From positions 372,001 through 436,000 of the forward strand of contig NZ_CP024985.1 in NCBI RefSeq assembly GCF_002803845.1: 64,000 nucleotides of DNA. The letters run 5' to 3'. A model generated the notes under the pieces. The model was not told where the DNA came from. It did not search any database and worked only from the letters and a program-made list of their open reading frames with translations. Origin of the DNA: Streptomyces lavendulae subsp. lavendulae (GTDB lineage Bacteria; Actinomycetota; Actinomycetes; Streptomycetales; Streptomycetaceae). Below, in pieces: positions 49,603 through 58,236 of this stretch. The position numbers and the translations under genes are program-made. The stretch's first letter is position 1, and every line of letters begins with the position of its first letter.

Positions 49603-49926
49603 TCAGTGGCCGAGAGCGCGCTTCAGTTCTGCCTTGTCCATCTTCGAACGGCCCTCGATGCCCTTCTGCTTCGCCTCGTTGTACAGCTGCTCCTTGGTGG
49701 GGCCCTGCGCACCGCTGTGGGAGCGCAGCCCACCACGCCTGGACGGCGAGATGTCCTCCAGTGAGGACCGGCTCGCGGTTTTCGACTCGCCGGAGCGGGC
49801 TCGTTCCTTGTTCACGGTGCGGGCCGCGATTTCCTCGGCACGCTTCGTGCTCTCGCCGCGCCGCTCGGCGCTCTCCTTGATGTGCTCGTACTGGCGTTCC
49901 CTCTTGGGACTGGAACCACGAGGCAT
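49603..49926 (-). CDS. Rho termination factor N-terminal-like domain protein
   Basis: 107 residues. A charged helical first half (SSPKRERQYEHIKESAERRG, KRAEEIAARTVNKERA) and a C-terminal SAP-like motif (TKEQLYNEAKQKGIEGRSKM, DKAELKRALGH) typical of Rho-N / plasmid-stabilisation-like small proteins that bind nucleic acid. AAAAGGAGGGA lies before the ATG at 49926. Function in Streptomyces unknown. Confidence 0.85.
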   Translation of the reverse strand: MPRGSSPKRERQYEHIKESAERRGESTKRAEEIAARTVNKERARSGESKTASRSSLEDISPSRRGGLRSHSGAQGPTKEQLYNEAKQKGIEGRSKMDKAELKRALGH

Positions 49927-50014
49927 GACGATCCCTCCTTTTCTCGTCCTGCGTTCTCCGTACGGTGTGGTGATGCCGCCAGGCGCGCCGTGCGCCTGCC
50001 CGCCCAGAGCCGCC

Positions 50015-50242
50015 TCATTCCGCCGGCCCCCGCGCGACTTCCGCGGAATCCGCCGACCGGGCACCCCCCGCCTTCCGGTCCTTCTCCTCCTGGCGGGCAC
50101 GTTCGACACGGTCCGGGTCGACGGGCGGCCCGCCGCCCGTACCCGTCCGGGAAGGAACTCCCGCGGGCCGGCCGTGTTCGTCCACAGCAGCACCCAGATC
50201 GGGCAGAAGCTCCGGGCGTAGATCCTTCTTCCTGGCGTTCAT
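50015..50242 (-). CDS. Small hydrophilic protein, 75 aa
   Basis: ATG 50242 follows GAGGCGG. The product, NARKKDLRPELLPDLGAAVD, PVDPDRVERARQEEKDRKAG, is charged and probably disordered. It has the same direction as the Rho-N-like gene, 88 bp upstream of it, so the two may be one unit. No family recognised. Confidence 0.55.
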   Translation of the reverse strand: MNARKKDLRPELLPDLGAAVDEHGRPAGVPSRTGTGGGPPVDPDRVERARQEEKDRKAGGARSADSAEVARGPAE

Positions 50243-50510
50243 GATCCACCGCCTCTGGCTGTGGGCTGGACGCCGGCCCGGCTGGTCGGACCCGGCGGAC
50301 ACGGGGACAGCCCTTTGGGTACTGGAACAGGCTCGGGCCGGGCGTAGCCGCGGCGGGCAGGATGCGCCCCGCCCCGCGGGCGGGACGAGGTCGTTGCCAT
50401 CGGCGCGCCCACATGCCCCGCAAGCGTGCGCTCGGGTGGTGGGGGTATGTCGGGGGCGTGGCGGGCTGTCCGAGGATCGGCGGCGAACGAGGTGGACGCG
50501 GTCATGGAGA

Positions 50511-50900
50511 TCACTTGCTTTCCGGCGGGCATCGTGAGGCGAGCAGGAAGCCCGTGGCGGTGAGGTGGAGGAGCCGCTCGACGGGGCGGCTCGCGGCGGT
50601 GATGCGCACGCCTCGGCCGATTCGCAGGGCGGCGAGGCGGGTCGACAGGAGGGCGTTGAGTCCCGCGCAATCACAGAAGGTGACCCGGCTCAGGTCCACG
50701 CTCAGATCCACAAGAGGGGTGTCCCGTTGGGAGGCGAGAGCGGTCAGGAGGTCTTCGCGGAGGATCGCGGCGTTGCCGAAGTCGACCTCGCCGCTCACGC
50801 GGACGTGGGCCGTCCCCGGAGGTGGGCTGGGGGTCACCGAGACCTCCAGGCCGACGGTCTGGGATACGTCCGGGCGGTCGTGGCGCGCGATCGCGGTCAT
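50511..50900 (-). CDS. STAS-domain anti-sigma factor antagonist-like protein
   Basis: 129 residues with a single STAS domain: VTPSPPPGTAHVRVSGEVDF, LREDLLTALASQRDTPLVDL, VDLSRVTFCDCAGLNALLS and the final helix RPVERLLHLTATGFLLA. In classical antagonists (SpoIIAA, RsbV, BldG) the residue before Gly in the DxSG motif is the Ser phosphorylated by the anti-sigma kinase. Here it is Ala79 (CDCAGL), so this protein should be insensitive to such phosphorylation. GGGGAGG precedes the ATG 50900. Divergent from an HTH gene. Confidence 0.85.
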   Translation of the reverse strand: MTAIARHDRPDVSQTVGLEVSVTPSPPPGTAHVRVSGEVDFGNAAILREDLLTALASQRDTPLVDLSVDLSRVTFCDCAGLNALLSTRLAALRIGRGVRITAASRPVERLLHLTATGFLLASRCPPESK

Positions 50901-51025
50901 GGCTGCCTCCCCACGCGTTCCAGGGCTGTTTCTCCTTCCATCAGCATCGTCGGCACCCGACCGACGTACGTCAAGAATTACACGAAAAACAGGACATATA
51001 TCCAAAGAACGGGCATTCTGGAGTT

Positions 51026-51367
51026 ATGGCTGATGAAGTGCCTCCCAGAGGCTCCTGGACGTTCCTGACGAGCCACGCACGCGTGCTCCTCGCCCTGGCC
51101 AAGGACCCCGGAGCCCGTCTACGGGAAGTCGCCTCGACCTGCGTACTGACCGAGCGGAGCGTGCAGTCGATCGTCGCCGACCTGGAGCAGGAGGGATACC
51201 TCACCCGAGTACGCGAAGGACGCCGTAACCACTACCGGATCACCCCCGGAGCCAAGTTCCGACACCCCGCCGAAGCCGACCGCGACATCGCCGGCCTGCT
51301 CGCCCTCTTCTCCGCATTCCCGCCCACGACCACGACGCACACGGGCCACCACGGAGAGTCGTCGTAG
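51026..51367 (+). CDS. Winged-helix transcriptional regulator
   Basis: 113 residues. A winged HTH: SHARVLLALAKDPGARLREV, ASTCVLTERSVQSIVADLEQ, then the wing EGYLTRVREGRRNHYRIT. The C-terminal 30 residues are flexible and Thr/His-rich. It resembles MarR/ArsR-like small regulators acting as dimers. TGGAG lies 5 bp before the ATG, close for a ribosome site. It is divergent from the STAS gene across an A/T-rich 125-bp gap that may hold both promoters. Confidence 0.8.
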   Translation: MADEVPPRGSWTFLTSHARVLLALAKDPGARLREVASTCVLTERSVQSIVADLEQEGYLTRVREGRRNHYRITPGAKFRHPAEADRDIAGLLALFSAFPPTTTTHTGHHGESS

Positions 51368-51593
51368 GTGTGGTTCGCGTGAGTCGGGCCCTCGGACGGG
51401 GTCCCGCTGTTTGCCTGCCAGGGAAGGTGACCCCGATCAATGGCCGGTCCTGACCTGTGGGTGATGCCGATCTCGCATTCCGGGTGTCCGTCCGGACCGA
51501 CCAGACCTGTTACCTTCGCCCGTCGGCATTCGTCATAGGTGTGACGGCCCCGTACGAACGGTCGCCGCACCAACGAGTGGAATCGGGAACCGG

Positions 51594-51977
51594 ATGCTGA
51601 CCAACATCATGTACGTGACGATCTACGTCACTGATCAGGACCGCGCGCTGGAGTTCTACACCGACGGACTCGGCCTGGAAAAGCGGCTCGACGTCCCGGG
51701 GCCCGACGGACGCTTCCTCACTGTCGGCGTGCCCGACAGCCCCGTGCAGATCATCCTGTGGCCGCATGCGCCGGCCGCGGGACAGCCTGGCGGCATGGGC
51801 GCGCCCGGTCCGCTCATCCTCGAATCCGAGGACTTGCGAAAGGATTTCGAGATCATGCGCCGACGCGGCGTCACCTTCGAAGAGTCCGAGCCCGTGGAAT
51901 ATCCGTTCGGTGTCCGCGTCGAGGCGGTGGACCCGGACGGTAACCGGGTCTCCCTCCGTCAGCCGCGAAAGCCGTGA
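51594..51977 (+). CDS. VOC family protein
   Basis: 127 residues, a complete single VOC module: YVTIYVTDQDRALEFYTDGL, VGVPDSPVQIILWPHAPA and EPVEYPFGVRVEAVDPDGNR with the metal-ligand Glu position. The first His ligand is replaced, so the metal site may be incomplete. Its stop overlaps the GTG of the downstream ECF sigma gene, so the two are translationally coupled. Confidence 0.88.
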   Translation: MLTNIMYVTIYVTDQDRALEFYTDGLGLEKRLDVPGPDGRFLTVGVPDSPVQIILWPHAPAAGQPGGMGAPGPLILESEDLRKDFEIMRRRGVTFEESEPVEYPFGVRVEAVDPDGNRVSLRQPRKP

Positions 51978-52849
51978 CCGCCGACCCGTCCGTCCTCGTG
52001 TCCGAGGCGTTCGAAGCCCAGCGAGACCGGCTGCGCGCCGTCGCCTACCGGGTATTGGGCTCGCACGCCGATGCCGAGGACGTGGTCCAGGAAGCCTGGA
52101 TGCGCCTCGTCCGCCAGGATGAGGCGACCATCGGCAATCTGGCCGGCTGGCTGACCACCGTAGTCGGCCGAATCAGCCTGGATCTCCTGAGAGCCCGTCA
52201 GGCCCACCCCGAAACCGCCTACGAGCAAGAGTTCGCGGACCTCGTGGTGACACCCGACGATGACCCCGCGCCGGACGAACAGGTGGCGCTGGCCGATTCA
52301 GTAGGCCTTGCCCTGCTGGTCGTGCTCGACTCGCTCACCCCGAGCGAACGACTGGCGTTCGTCCTGCACGACATGTTCGCGGTCCCGTTCCAGGAAATCG
52401 GCCAGATCCTGGGCAAATCCACTGACGCCACCAAGATGGTCGCCAGCCGCGCCCGCCGTAAGGTCCGAACCACGGACCGGCCGGCGGGCCGCGGCCGCGA
52501 GCACCGAGCGGTCGTCCAGGCATTCGGCGCCGCCGCCCTGAGCGGCGACTTCGAAGCGCTCCTGCGTGTCCTCGACCCGAACGTGAAACTGACCGTCGAC
52601 ACCCCCGACGGCCTGGTCGTCACCCTCGGCTCCACCAAGGTCGCCACCGGCGCCCGCATGTTCTCCGGTGAGGTCGCCCGCCATCGACCCGTGCTGGTCA
52701 ACGGCATCCCCGGTCACATGTCCTGGGGCCCCGACGGAAGCCCTCTCTCCATCATCGCCTTCACCGTCACCGAAGGCCGGATCACCAGCATCCACATCGT
52801 CGTCGACCCGGCCAAACTCGCCTCGGTCCATCTGCCCACCCCGGACTGA
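51974..52849 (+). CDS. SigJ-like ECF RNA polymerase sigma factor with NTF2-like C-terminus
   Basis: 291 residues. Region 2 spans ~15-75 (RLRAVAYRVLGSHADAEDVV, EAWMRLV, GWLTTVVGRISLDLLRAR), region 4 ~112-165 (SLTPSERLAFVLHDMFAVPF, EIGQILGKSTDATKMVASRA), and an NTF2-like domain occupies ~178-285 (VVQAFGAAALSGDFEALLRV, VKLTVDTPDG). It lacks the WLPEP linker of ECF41, placing it with the SigJ/ECF56-like group, where the tail replaces the anti-sigma factor. Coupled to the VOC gene, which may provide the signal or target. Confidence 0.9.
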   Translation: MTADPSVLVSEAFEAQRDRLRAVAYRVLGSHADAEDVVQEAWMRLVRQDEATIGNLAGWLTTVVGRISLDLLRARQAHPETAYEQEFADLVVTPDDDPAPDEQVALADSVGLALLVVLDSLTPSERLAFVLHDMFAVPFQEIGQILGKSTDATKMVASRARRKVRTTDRPAGRGREHRAVVQAFGAAALSGDFEALLRVLDPNVKLTVDTPDGLVVTLGSTKVATGARMFSGEVARHRPVLVNGIPGHMSWGPDGSPLSIIAFTVTEGRITSIHIVVDPAKLASVHLPTPD

Positions 52850-53469
52850 GCCGGTGCCGTCGGCGTCTTCCCGCATACGTGCAAGTCATCCCGGCCGACC
52901 GAGCCGACCGTGCACGGCATCCTCGCCAACGAGGCTTCGGGCTCAGCCGGATCGAACTCGCGCTCTCGCGCCCAGGCTGGGGGTACTGGGACGACTACGG
53001 AGACTTCATCGGCCCCGGAAGACGGTGCGTCGGCGCCCGGCCGACAGGTTCGGCGGCCCCGAAACCGACCATCAAGAACGGGATCGCGGCAGCCCGCGGG
53101 CACGGCCTCTCTGTGGTCCAGGGAACGGAATGCCGGAACGGCAGCGAACCGGCCAGCCGGACGCCCGATCAGTCAGACGGCGGCAGCGGCAGCATCCACC
53201 GCGAAGCTGAACTGGTCCTTCGCCCCTATCGAGGCGCCGCCACCCGGCGGAGCGCGAGGACATCGGGGAAGCCGGGCCCGGGCCACCGGGGCCTGCGGGC
53301 CGCGGTAGGAGGGGTTCGAGGTGTTCGAGAGCCGTCTGGTGGGCCCGAGCCGGCACGTGCTGCTCGGGGTGGCCGACAGCGGCAACCGGCCAGGGCCGTT
53401 GCCGAAAACTCGCCTGACAGGGCCGCACTTCTCCGTGCTGCCCACGCCAAGCCAATGCCTGCAGGACAC
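52850..53469. other. 0.6-kb degraded interval
   Basis: Plus-strand segments (RIELALSRPGWGYWDDYGDF) look coding but no start, stop or family can be assigned. Confidence 0.4.
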
Positions 53470-53523
53470 AGGCACGTGTACGCCTGGCCGTGAGAACTCT
53501 CAAGGCCAGGCGTACACGTGCCT
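53470..53523 (-). terminator. 20-bp perfect inverted repeat, terminator
   Basis: AGGCACGTGTACGCCTGGCC and its exact complement enclose 14 nt, 65 bp past the stop of the lamin-tail gene. Among the strongest stem-loops in the window. Confidence 0.85.
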
Positions 53524-53587
53524 ACTGTCCAGTGCTGGTGTGTCCGAGGGCGCGGGCTGTTGCCGGTGGCAGCCCGGCTTTCAGGGA

Positions 53588-54052
53588 TCAGTGGCGGCGG
53601 CCCCAGGTCTCGGTGTCGACGACGCGGTTGTGGTCGTCGCGCAGGGTGGCGGTGTCGGCCCGGTTGCCCCAGATGTACTCGCGGCGGTTCTGGAACAGGT
53701 CGGTGCGGGTGTTGTGGCCGGTTCCGGTGTGGATGCGGATGGTGGCGTGGCTGTTGATGCGGACGTTGTCGAAGCGGTAGCGGTTGCCGTCGTCGTCGCG
53801 CAGGGTCCAGCCGCGGAGGTTCATGGCGTCACGCGTGGTGTTGGTGATCTCCACCCACTCGTTGTTCAGGGACCGGTTGGAGTGGTCGTCGCGTCCGGGG
53901 CTGTCGGCCTGGACCTGGCTGATCTCCACCCGCGGGTGCTGGCGGCGGTCGTGGTCCTGCGCGCCGGCCGGCAGCGCGGCGGCACCGACAACGGCTCCGG
54001 CGGCCAGGACGGTCGCAGCGATACGGCGGACGGAGGAAGAAACGGACGACAT
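53588..54052 (-). CDS. Secreted lamin-tail domain (LTD) protein
   Basis: 154 residues. The signal peptide (VRRIAATVLAAGAVVGAAAL, cleavage near AGA) leads to an LTD: VEISQVQADSPGR, LNNEWVEITNTTRDAMNLRG, WTLRDDDGNRYRF, INSHATIRIHTGTGHNTR and WGNRADTATLRDDHNRVVDT. The NEWVEIxNxxxxxxNLxGW motif is diagnostic of this immunoglobulin-like fold. In bacteria LTDs occur on exported nucleases and surface proteins; here it stands alone. GAGGGAG lies before the ATG. Confidence 0.9.
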   Translation of the reverse strand: MSSVSSSVRRIAATVLAAGAVVGAAALPAGAQDHDRRQHPRVEISQVQADSPGRDDHSNRSLNNEWVEITNTTRDAMNLRGWTLRDDDGNRYRFDNVRINSHATIRIHTGTGHNTRTDLFQNRREYIWGNRADTATLRDDHNRVVDTETWGRRH

Positions 54053-54699
54053 GGGTGACGCTCCCTCAAGCAGCATGCCCCACCAGCCGAAACAGGTGGT
54101 GACGGCGGTGCGGTTTCCCGGCCCGGAGTGAGCCGAGGGCCACACTCTCGACCCGGCACCCACCCCGGTGCAGCACCAACCGAGCCCGGTTACCAGAAGC
54201 GGATGTTCCCGTCACACTCGCGTGCACACCGCACGCACATCGGCCAGGCGCGACCCTGACAACCGATGCTCCCTGCACCCACCCGCCCTCCCCATCGGCA
54301 CGGCGGTCCATGCGCACCGGCGCACCACCCGGCGCACTCAGAAAGCCCACCACCCAAACGGAGTAGCACATTCCGTAACAGCCGTTCGCCGAATTTCCTC
54401 GCACATTCGTATTGAATTCGAACGTATCTCCATGCCGTTGACCGCAGACCGAGCCCGGCACCTCCGGGGTGGACGGCCGAGCAGCAGAGGTAGCGCGCCT
54501 ATCCGGCTTCCGCGGTTCTCGCAGGCAGCCCCGGCGGCTTCCGATGACGCGCGCATACCTTGGCCGAGCCACCGGCCGGCCGAAGCCCCAGCCGGCGGGA
54601 AGCGCCGTTCGGGCCGTGCGGTCCTGGGGCCGACGTCGCTGAACCACGACCAGCTCGCCCAGGCGCCCTTGCGGGCTGGGTCACTGCACGAGGTCGGTA
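54053..54699. other. 0.65-kb interval without a gene
   Basis: Includes an unusually A/T-rich patch around 54350-54430 (TTCCGTAACAGCC, ATTGAATTCGAACG) that may be a promoter or a boundary of imported DNA. No coding frame is convincing. Confidence 0.4.
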
Positions 54700-55262
54700 T
54701 GCGGGTGGCCCGTGCCCGCGAACGCCGGGCAGCCGTACAGCTGCAGGTGATTGGCGTCGGACCCGAGGGGCCCAGCCGCCGATCTTCCAACCGGGGGCGT
54801 GGGAGAGGTCGACGTCGTACAACTCCTGCGGCGCCTCGCGGAAATTGCCCAAGTCGACGCCGGCAGCCTCCCAGAGGTCCGGAACCAACAGCTGACGCCG
54901 CAATTCCTCGGGCAACTCCAGGAAATCGGGGTACTCGATGACCTCTTCCGGCGCGAGCACGCACGGCTGCGGCACGTAGAAGTCCTCATCCGCGTCGTAC
55001 GGCTGGGGCGGCGCGGTCAGCACGTCGGTGCCGTCCGCGGCGGTCCGCCAGAACAGCTTGACCGGAGGCTTGTACTCCGGCGGGTGCTCCGAGGGGCACC
55101 ACAGGATTTGGAGCAGATCGGTCCGCCCGGGCGGTCGCAACAGGGGCACGTCGCGTACGTACAGCTGGGCGGTTCGGTACGGCGCATGCACCACCAGCCG
55201 AAGCCGCAGGTGGGCGACGTACATCGGACGGGCCGCCCGACCCTGAAGAGCCAAGGCACACG
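54700..55262 (-). pseudogene. Frameshifted hypothetical protein gene (DUF1963-like)
   Basis: The main frame encodes VAHLRLRLVVHAPYR, LLQILWCPSEHPPEYKPPVK, LFWRTAADGTDVLTAPPQPY, YVPQPCVLAPEEVIEYPDFL and APGWKIGGWAP, which I recognise as a streptomycete family related to DUF1963-type proteins. After GGWAP the next block (SDANHLQLYGCPAFAGTG) lies in another frame, and the N-terminal domain is missing. The gene is dead. Confidence 0.65.
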
Positions 55263-55815
55263 CGCTCCTGCGGCGTCTTGGGGGCCGCATGCGAATGCCA
55301 ATCGCCCGCCGAGCCTGGCTCTGCCTGGCGGCCGCTGCCGCCGTCGCACTGGCGACGACCGTGACTCGTCCGGCATCGGCCGCCTCCGGCGAGGTCCAGG
55401 TGGTGCTCGGAACCCCCGAAGGCGGGTCCGCGCTGACCGCACCGGCGTGGAAGGCGTCGCGGCGCCGTCCGAGTACGGCGACGCCGGCAGGGCCTCCAGG
55501 CCCCCGGCGGCGGGCCGAGACGCTCAAGCTCAGCTCCGTCGTCTTCCCCTGGCAGAGCGACAGCCGAATCGGGAGCCACGCCCTGACCGCCCTCACCCCG
55601 CCACATCCTCCGCGTCACCAGGCACGGACCGTGGGTGACCGGATTCCCGCCGAGGGCGCTGCCCCGGCGGTCCCCGGAGGAGCCTGCCCGCAGGGACGGT
55701 GCCGGGGTCTGGTTCGGGGCTGCCGGTACGGGCAGAAGCCATCCAGGCGGACACCAACAGGCGGCGTGCGGCCCCACGCCCGTCAGAGTCCGCCTGCCGG
55801 CCGAGGAGAGCGATC
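55263..55815. other. Interval with a possible secreted-protein remnant
   Basis: From ATG 55289 on the plus strand a signal-peptide-like start (RRAWLCLAAAAAVALATTV, then RPASA) leads to about 20 plausible residues and then to shadow sequence. No ribosome site and no recognisable mature domain. Confidence 0.35.
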
Positions 55816-56112
55816 ATGGCAGGGAAACAGACCATCTACCACGTCTCACCATCCGGCGAGCGTGCGGCGGCAGCCGGCGTGAAGTGGCAGGTCGAGGGCA
55901 GAGAAGGACGCCGGCTCCTGCACGAGCCGCACCGCACCCAGCAGGACGCGATCGACGCCGCCCGCCGCCACGCCAGGCAGCACCAGCCCGCCCAGGTCAT
56001 CGTCCATGCCCTGGACGGACACATCCGCAGCGCCTACACCTACGGCGAGACTCCCGCCATGCCCCCCGGCGAGCGTGGCCGCAAGGCCGGAGAACAGGGA
56101 GGCATCTCCTGA
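55816..56112 (+). CDS. DUF2188 domain protein
   Basis: 98 residues. TIYHVSPSGERAAAAGVKWQ, VEGREGRRLLHEPHRTQQDA, IDAARRHARQHQPAQVIVHA and LDGHIRSAYTYG form the DUF2188 domain, a small beta-alpha-beta fold of unknown function, similar to YegP-type modules. GAGGAGAG precedes the ATG. The last 20 residues are a Gly/Pro-rich tail. It stands alone between two decayed genes. Confidence 0.87.
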   Translation: MAGKQTIYHVSPSGERAAAAGVKWQVEGREGRRLLHEPHRTQQDAIDAARRHARQHQPAQVIVHALDGHIRSAYTYGETPAMPPGERGRKAGEQGGIS

Positions 56113-56438
56113 AGCACGACCACCACACTGCGGGCCCGGAGGTGTCCGGGGCGAGCTCCTGGGGCGGCGACCGGAGGCGCTCTGCAGGCGCCGTCAGCGG
56201 TGGCAGGCACGGGGCCGCTCCAGCGGGCTCAGGGCAGCAGGTACCGAACCACCGCTCCTGGATCACACCTGACCCGGGGCGCAGGCGTGCGGGCGACGGA
56301 GAAGGCAGTTCCGCCGACTGCGAGCCACCGCCCCGTGGCGCCCGGGCCGTCGAACCCTCTGGACGAGGTGAGGGGCGGGCGGCTGGTCGGCGGATCGCCG
56401 TGGACAGGTCGGCAGGGCCCGCTGGGCCCGGATCAGGC
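56113..56438. other. Gene-free interval
   Basis: No recognisable coding sequence; borders the decayed reductase copy. Confidence 0.4.
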
Positions 56439-56765
56439 TCAGCGGCCGACCTCGCTCAGGGCAGCGGCCGCCTGGGCGAGGTCTACGAGCTCGCTGTCGG
56501 GGCCGAACTGGTGCAGGTCGCCCCCGGGCGACTCGATGCGTCCGGCATCGGCCAGGCCGCCGGCCTTGAGGGGGGCGAACCCGGGCCGTGCGGTCGAGTC
56601 GCTCGGCCGTCGCCACGGCGCCCTCGTCGTCGGTGGCGCGGCATACGGTTCGCGCTCACGGCGAGCACCTCTGCAGCGAGGGTGCCGAACGCCTTGATGG
56701 TGTCCGGGACCAAACGGCGAACACGACCGCGTCCGACTCGGTGATCGCATCCCGCACACCGGAAC
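56439..56765 (-). pseudogene. Decayed second copy of the F420-reductase-like gene
   Basis: Pieces match the intact protein at 32443-33099 in order but in three frames: DAITESDAVVFAVW, then (after a ~50-codon deletion) IKAFGTLAAEVLAVSANRMP, then GFAPLKAGGLADAGRIESPG and DLAQAAAALSEVGR. The Rossmann N-terminus is gone. High similarity in the remaining blocks shows that the copies diverged only moderately before one decayed. Confidence 0.85.
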
Positions 56766-56786
56766 ATCACCCTCGTGGGCATGCAC

Positions 56787-56820
56787 TTGACATAGAAGTC
56801 AAGCAGTCGCTTGACTTCTA
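56787..56820 (+). promoter_or_regulatory. Promoter with TetR operator
   Basis: TTGACA (-35) at 56787-56792 is followed by a perfect dyad TAGAAGTCAAGC-AGTC-GCTTGACTTCTA (56793-56820). The dyad ends 2 bp before the GTG, so the transcript would be leaderless or nearly so, and the TetR protein can block its own promoter. Confidence 0.85.
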
Positions 56821-56822
56821 GC

Positions 56823-57446
56823 GTGAGCCCAGACAAGACGGACCTTCGCCGCGAGGCAGGTCAGCGAACCCGGAACGATCTGCTGACAGCCGCCTTGGAG
56901 CTGCTCGCGCAACGGGGGCAGGAGGGGGTGACCCTCCGCGAGATCACCCAGAACGCCGGGGCCAACGTGGCCGCGGTGAGCTATCACTTCGGGTCGCTGA
57001 AGGCCTTGTGCGACGTGGCGATCGAGCACGCGCTGGAGCACTACCTGGACGCACAGATCCGGGAGCTCGACGCCCTGACGGGGACTGCCACCCTGAGCGA
57101 GCTGGCCGAGGCCTTCGCCCGGCCGATGATGAGCGCACTCACGGCCGGGGGGCGGGACCTGGCCGTGATACGGACCGTGGCCCGGGTCGGGATCGACCCA
57201 CCCGAAGGGTGGGACCGGCTGGCCGGGAAGTTCGAGCAGGCGCGGCGGCAGGCGGTGCGGATCCTGGCCGCGCATCTCCCCGGGACCGACGAGCACGAGC
57301 TCGTCTTCCGCGTCCGCTGCGCGGCCGGGATGCTGAACTGGCTGGCAGTGGCGCCCATCGGCGCCGAGCTGGCGGCCGAACCCGCCGAGCGGGTGGAACG
57401 GATGCTCGTCCCCGTGGTGACCGGCGCGTTCCGGGGTACCCCGTAA
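56823..57446 (+). CDS. TetR family regulator
   Basis: 207 residues. HTH: RREAGQRTRNDLLTAALELL, VTLREITQNAGANVAAVSYH, FGSLKALCDVAIEHAL. The C-terminal domain (LAEAFARPMMSALTAG, RTVARVGIDPPEGWDRLAGK, CAAGMLNWLAVAPIGAEL) is of the CecR/DUF1956-like type. GTG 56823 is the best start: it lies 2 bp after the operator dyad, and no ribosome site exists, consistent with leaderless translation. Probably autoregulatory and controls the downstream FMN reductase, whose promoter region holds a related half-site. Confidence 0.87.
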   Translation: MSPDKTDLRREAGQRTRNDLLTAALELLAQRGQEGVTLREITQNAGANVAAVSYHFGSLKALCDVAIEHALEHYLDAQIRELDALTGTATLSELAEAFARPMMSALTAGGRDLAVIRTVARVGIDPPEGWDRLAGKFEQARRQAVRILAAHLPGTDEHELVFRVRCAAGMLNWLAVAPIGAELAAEPAERVERMLVPVVTGAFRGTP

Positions 57447-57506
57447 GCGCCTGAAGCCGCCGAAAGACCTTTCCGTGCCGGCGTCACGATGAATTCAATC
57501 GCTTGC

Positions 57507-57553
57507 TTGACAGCGACACCACCTGCCGCCCACACTTTTAATCAAACGTTTGA
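57507..57553 (+). promoter_or_regulatory. Promoter region of the FMN reductase gene
   Basis: TTGACA at 57507-57512, preceded by GCTTG as in the TetR operator, and further downstream a perfect 12-bp palindrome TCAAACGTTTGA at 57542-57553. The combination indicates regulated expression, perhaps by the adjacent TetR. Confidence 0.55.
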
Positions 57554-57631
57554 ATGGATTCTCTCGGACGGACCGTCCAGACCGTGCGCGGCCCGCAGAC
57601 GCGAAGCACGACGACAAGGCAGGCACGCATC

Positions 57632-58207
57632 ATGCCCACCATCGGCATCATCCTCGGAAGCACCCGGCCCCACCGCGTCGGCGACCAGGTGGCCCGCTGG
57701 GTCCTCGACCGCGCCTCGCGCCGGACCGACGCCGGCTTCGATCTGCTCGACCTTCGCGACCACCCACTCCCCCACCTCGACGAACCGATGCCACCCTCGC
57801 TCGGGCAGTACCGGAACGAGCACACCCGGCGCTGGGCCCAGACCATCGCCGCGTACGACGGATTCGTCATCGTCACCCCCGAGTACAACCACGGCATCCC
57901 CGGCGTACTCAAGAACGCCCTGGACTACCTGTACGCCGAGTGGAACAACAAGGCCCTCGGCCTGGTCTCCTACGGCGCCTCCGGCGGTGTGCGGTCCGCC
58001 GAGCACCTGCGTCTGGTCGCGGGCGAACTCCAGATGGCCGATGTGCGCCAGCAGGTCGCGCTCTCCCTGATCACCGAGTTCGAGAACTTCAGCGTCTTCC
58101 GGCCCGGCGACCACAACGTGCGCGCGCTCGACACGATGCTCAACCAGGTGCTCGCCTGGACCACGGCCCTCGCACCCCTCCGAACGGCCCCGGCCGTCGC
58201 GACCTGA
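57632..58207 (+). CDS. NADPH-dependent FMN reductase-like flavoprotein
   Basis: 191 residues. The flavodoxin-like fold: IGIILGSTRPHRVGDQVARW with the FMN phosphate-binding GSTRP (9-13), PEYNHGIPGVLKNALDYLYA with Glu84-Tyr85-Asn86, and SYGASGGVRSAEHLRLVAGE. Reduces FMN, quinones or azo compounds with NAD(P)H. ATG 57632 follows AAGGCAGG. The NTF2-like gene follows at 29 bp, so the two form an operon downstream of the TetR gene. Confidence 0.88.
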   Translation: MPTIGIILGSTRPHRVGDQVARWVLDRASRRTDAGFDLLDLRDHPLPHLDEPMPPSLGQYRNEHTRRWAQTIAAYDGFVIVTPEYNHGIPGVLKNALDYLYAEWNNKALGLVSYGASGGVRSAEHLRLVAGELQMADVRQQVALSLITEFENFSVFRPGDHNVRALDTMLNQVLAWTTALAPLRTAPAVAT

Positions 58208-58236
58208 CCCACCCGGCCCACACGAACGGACTCACC

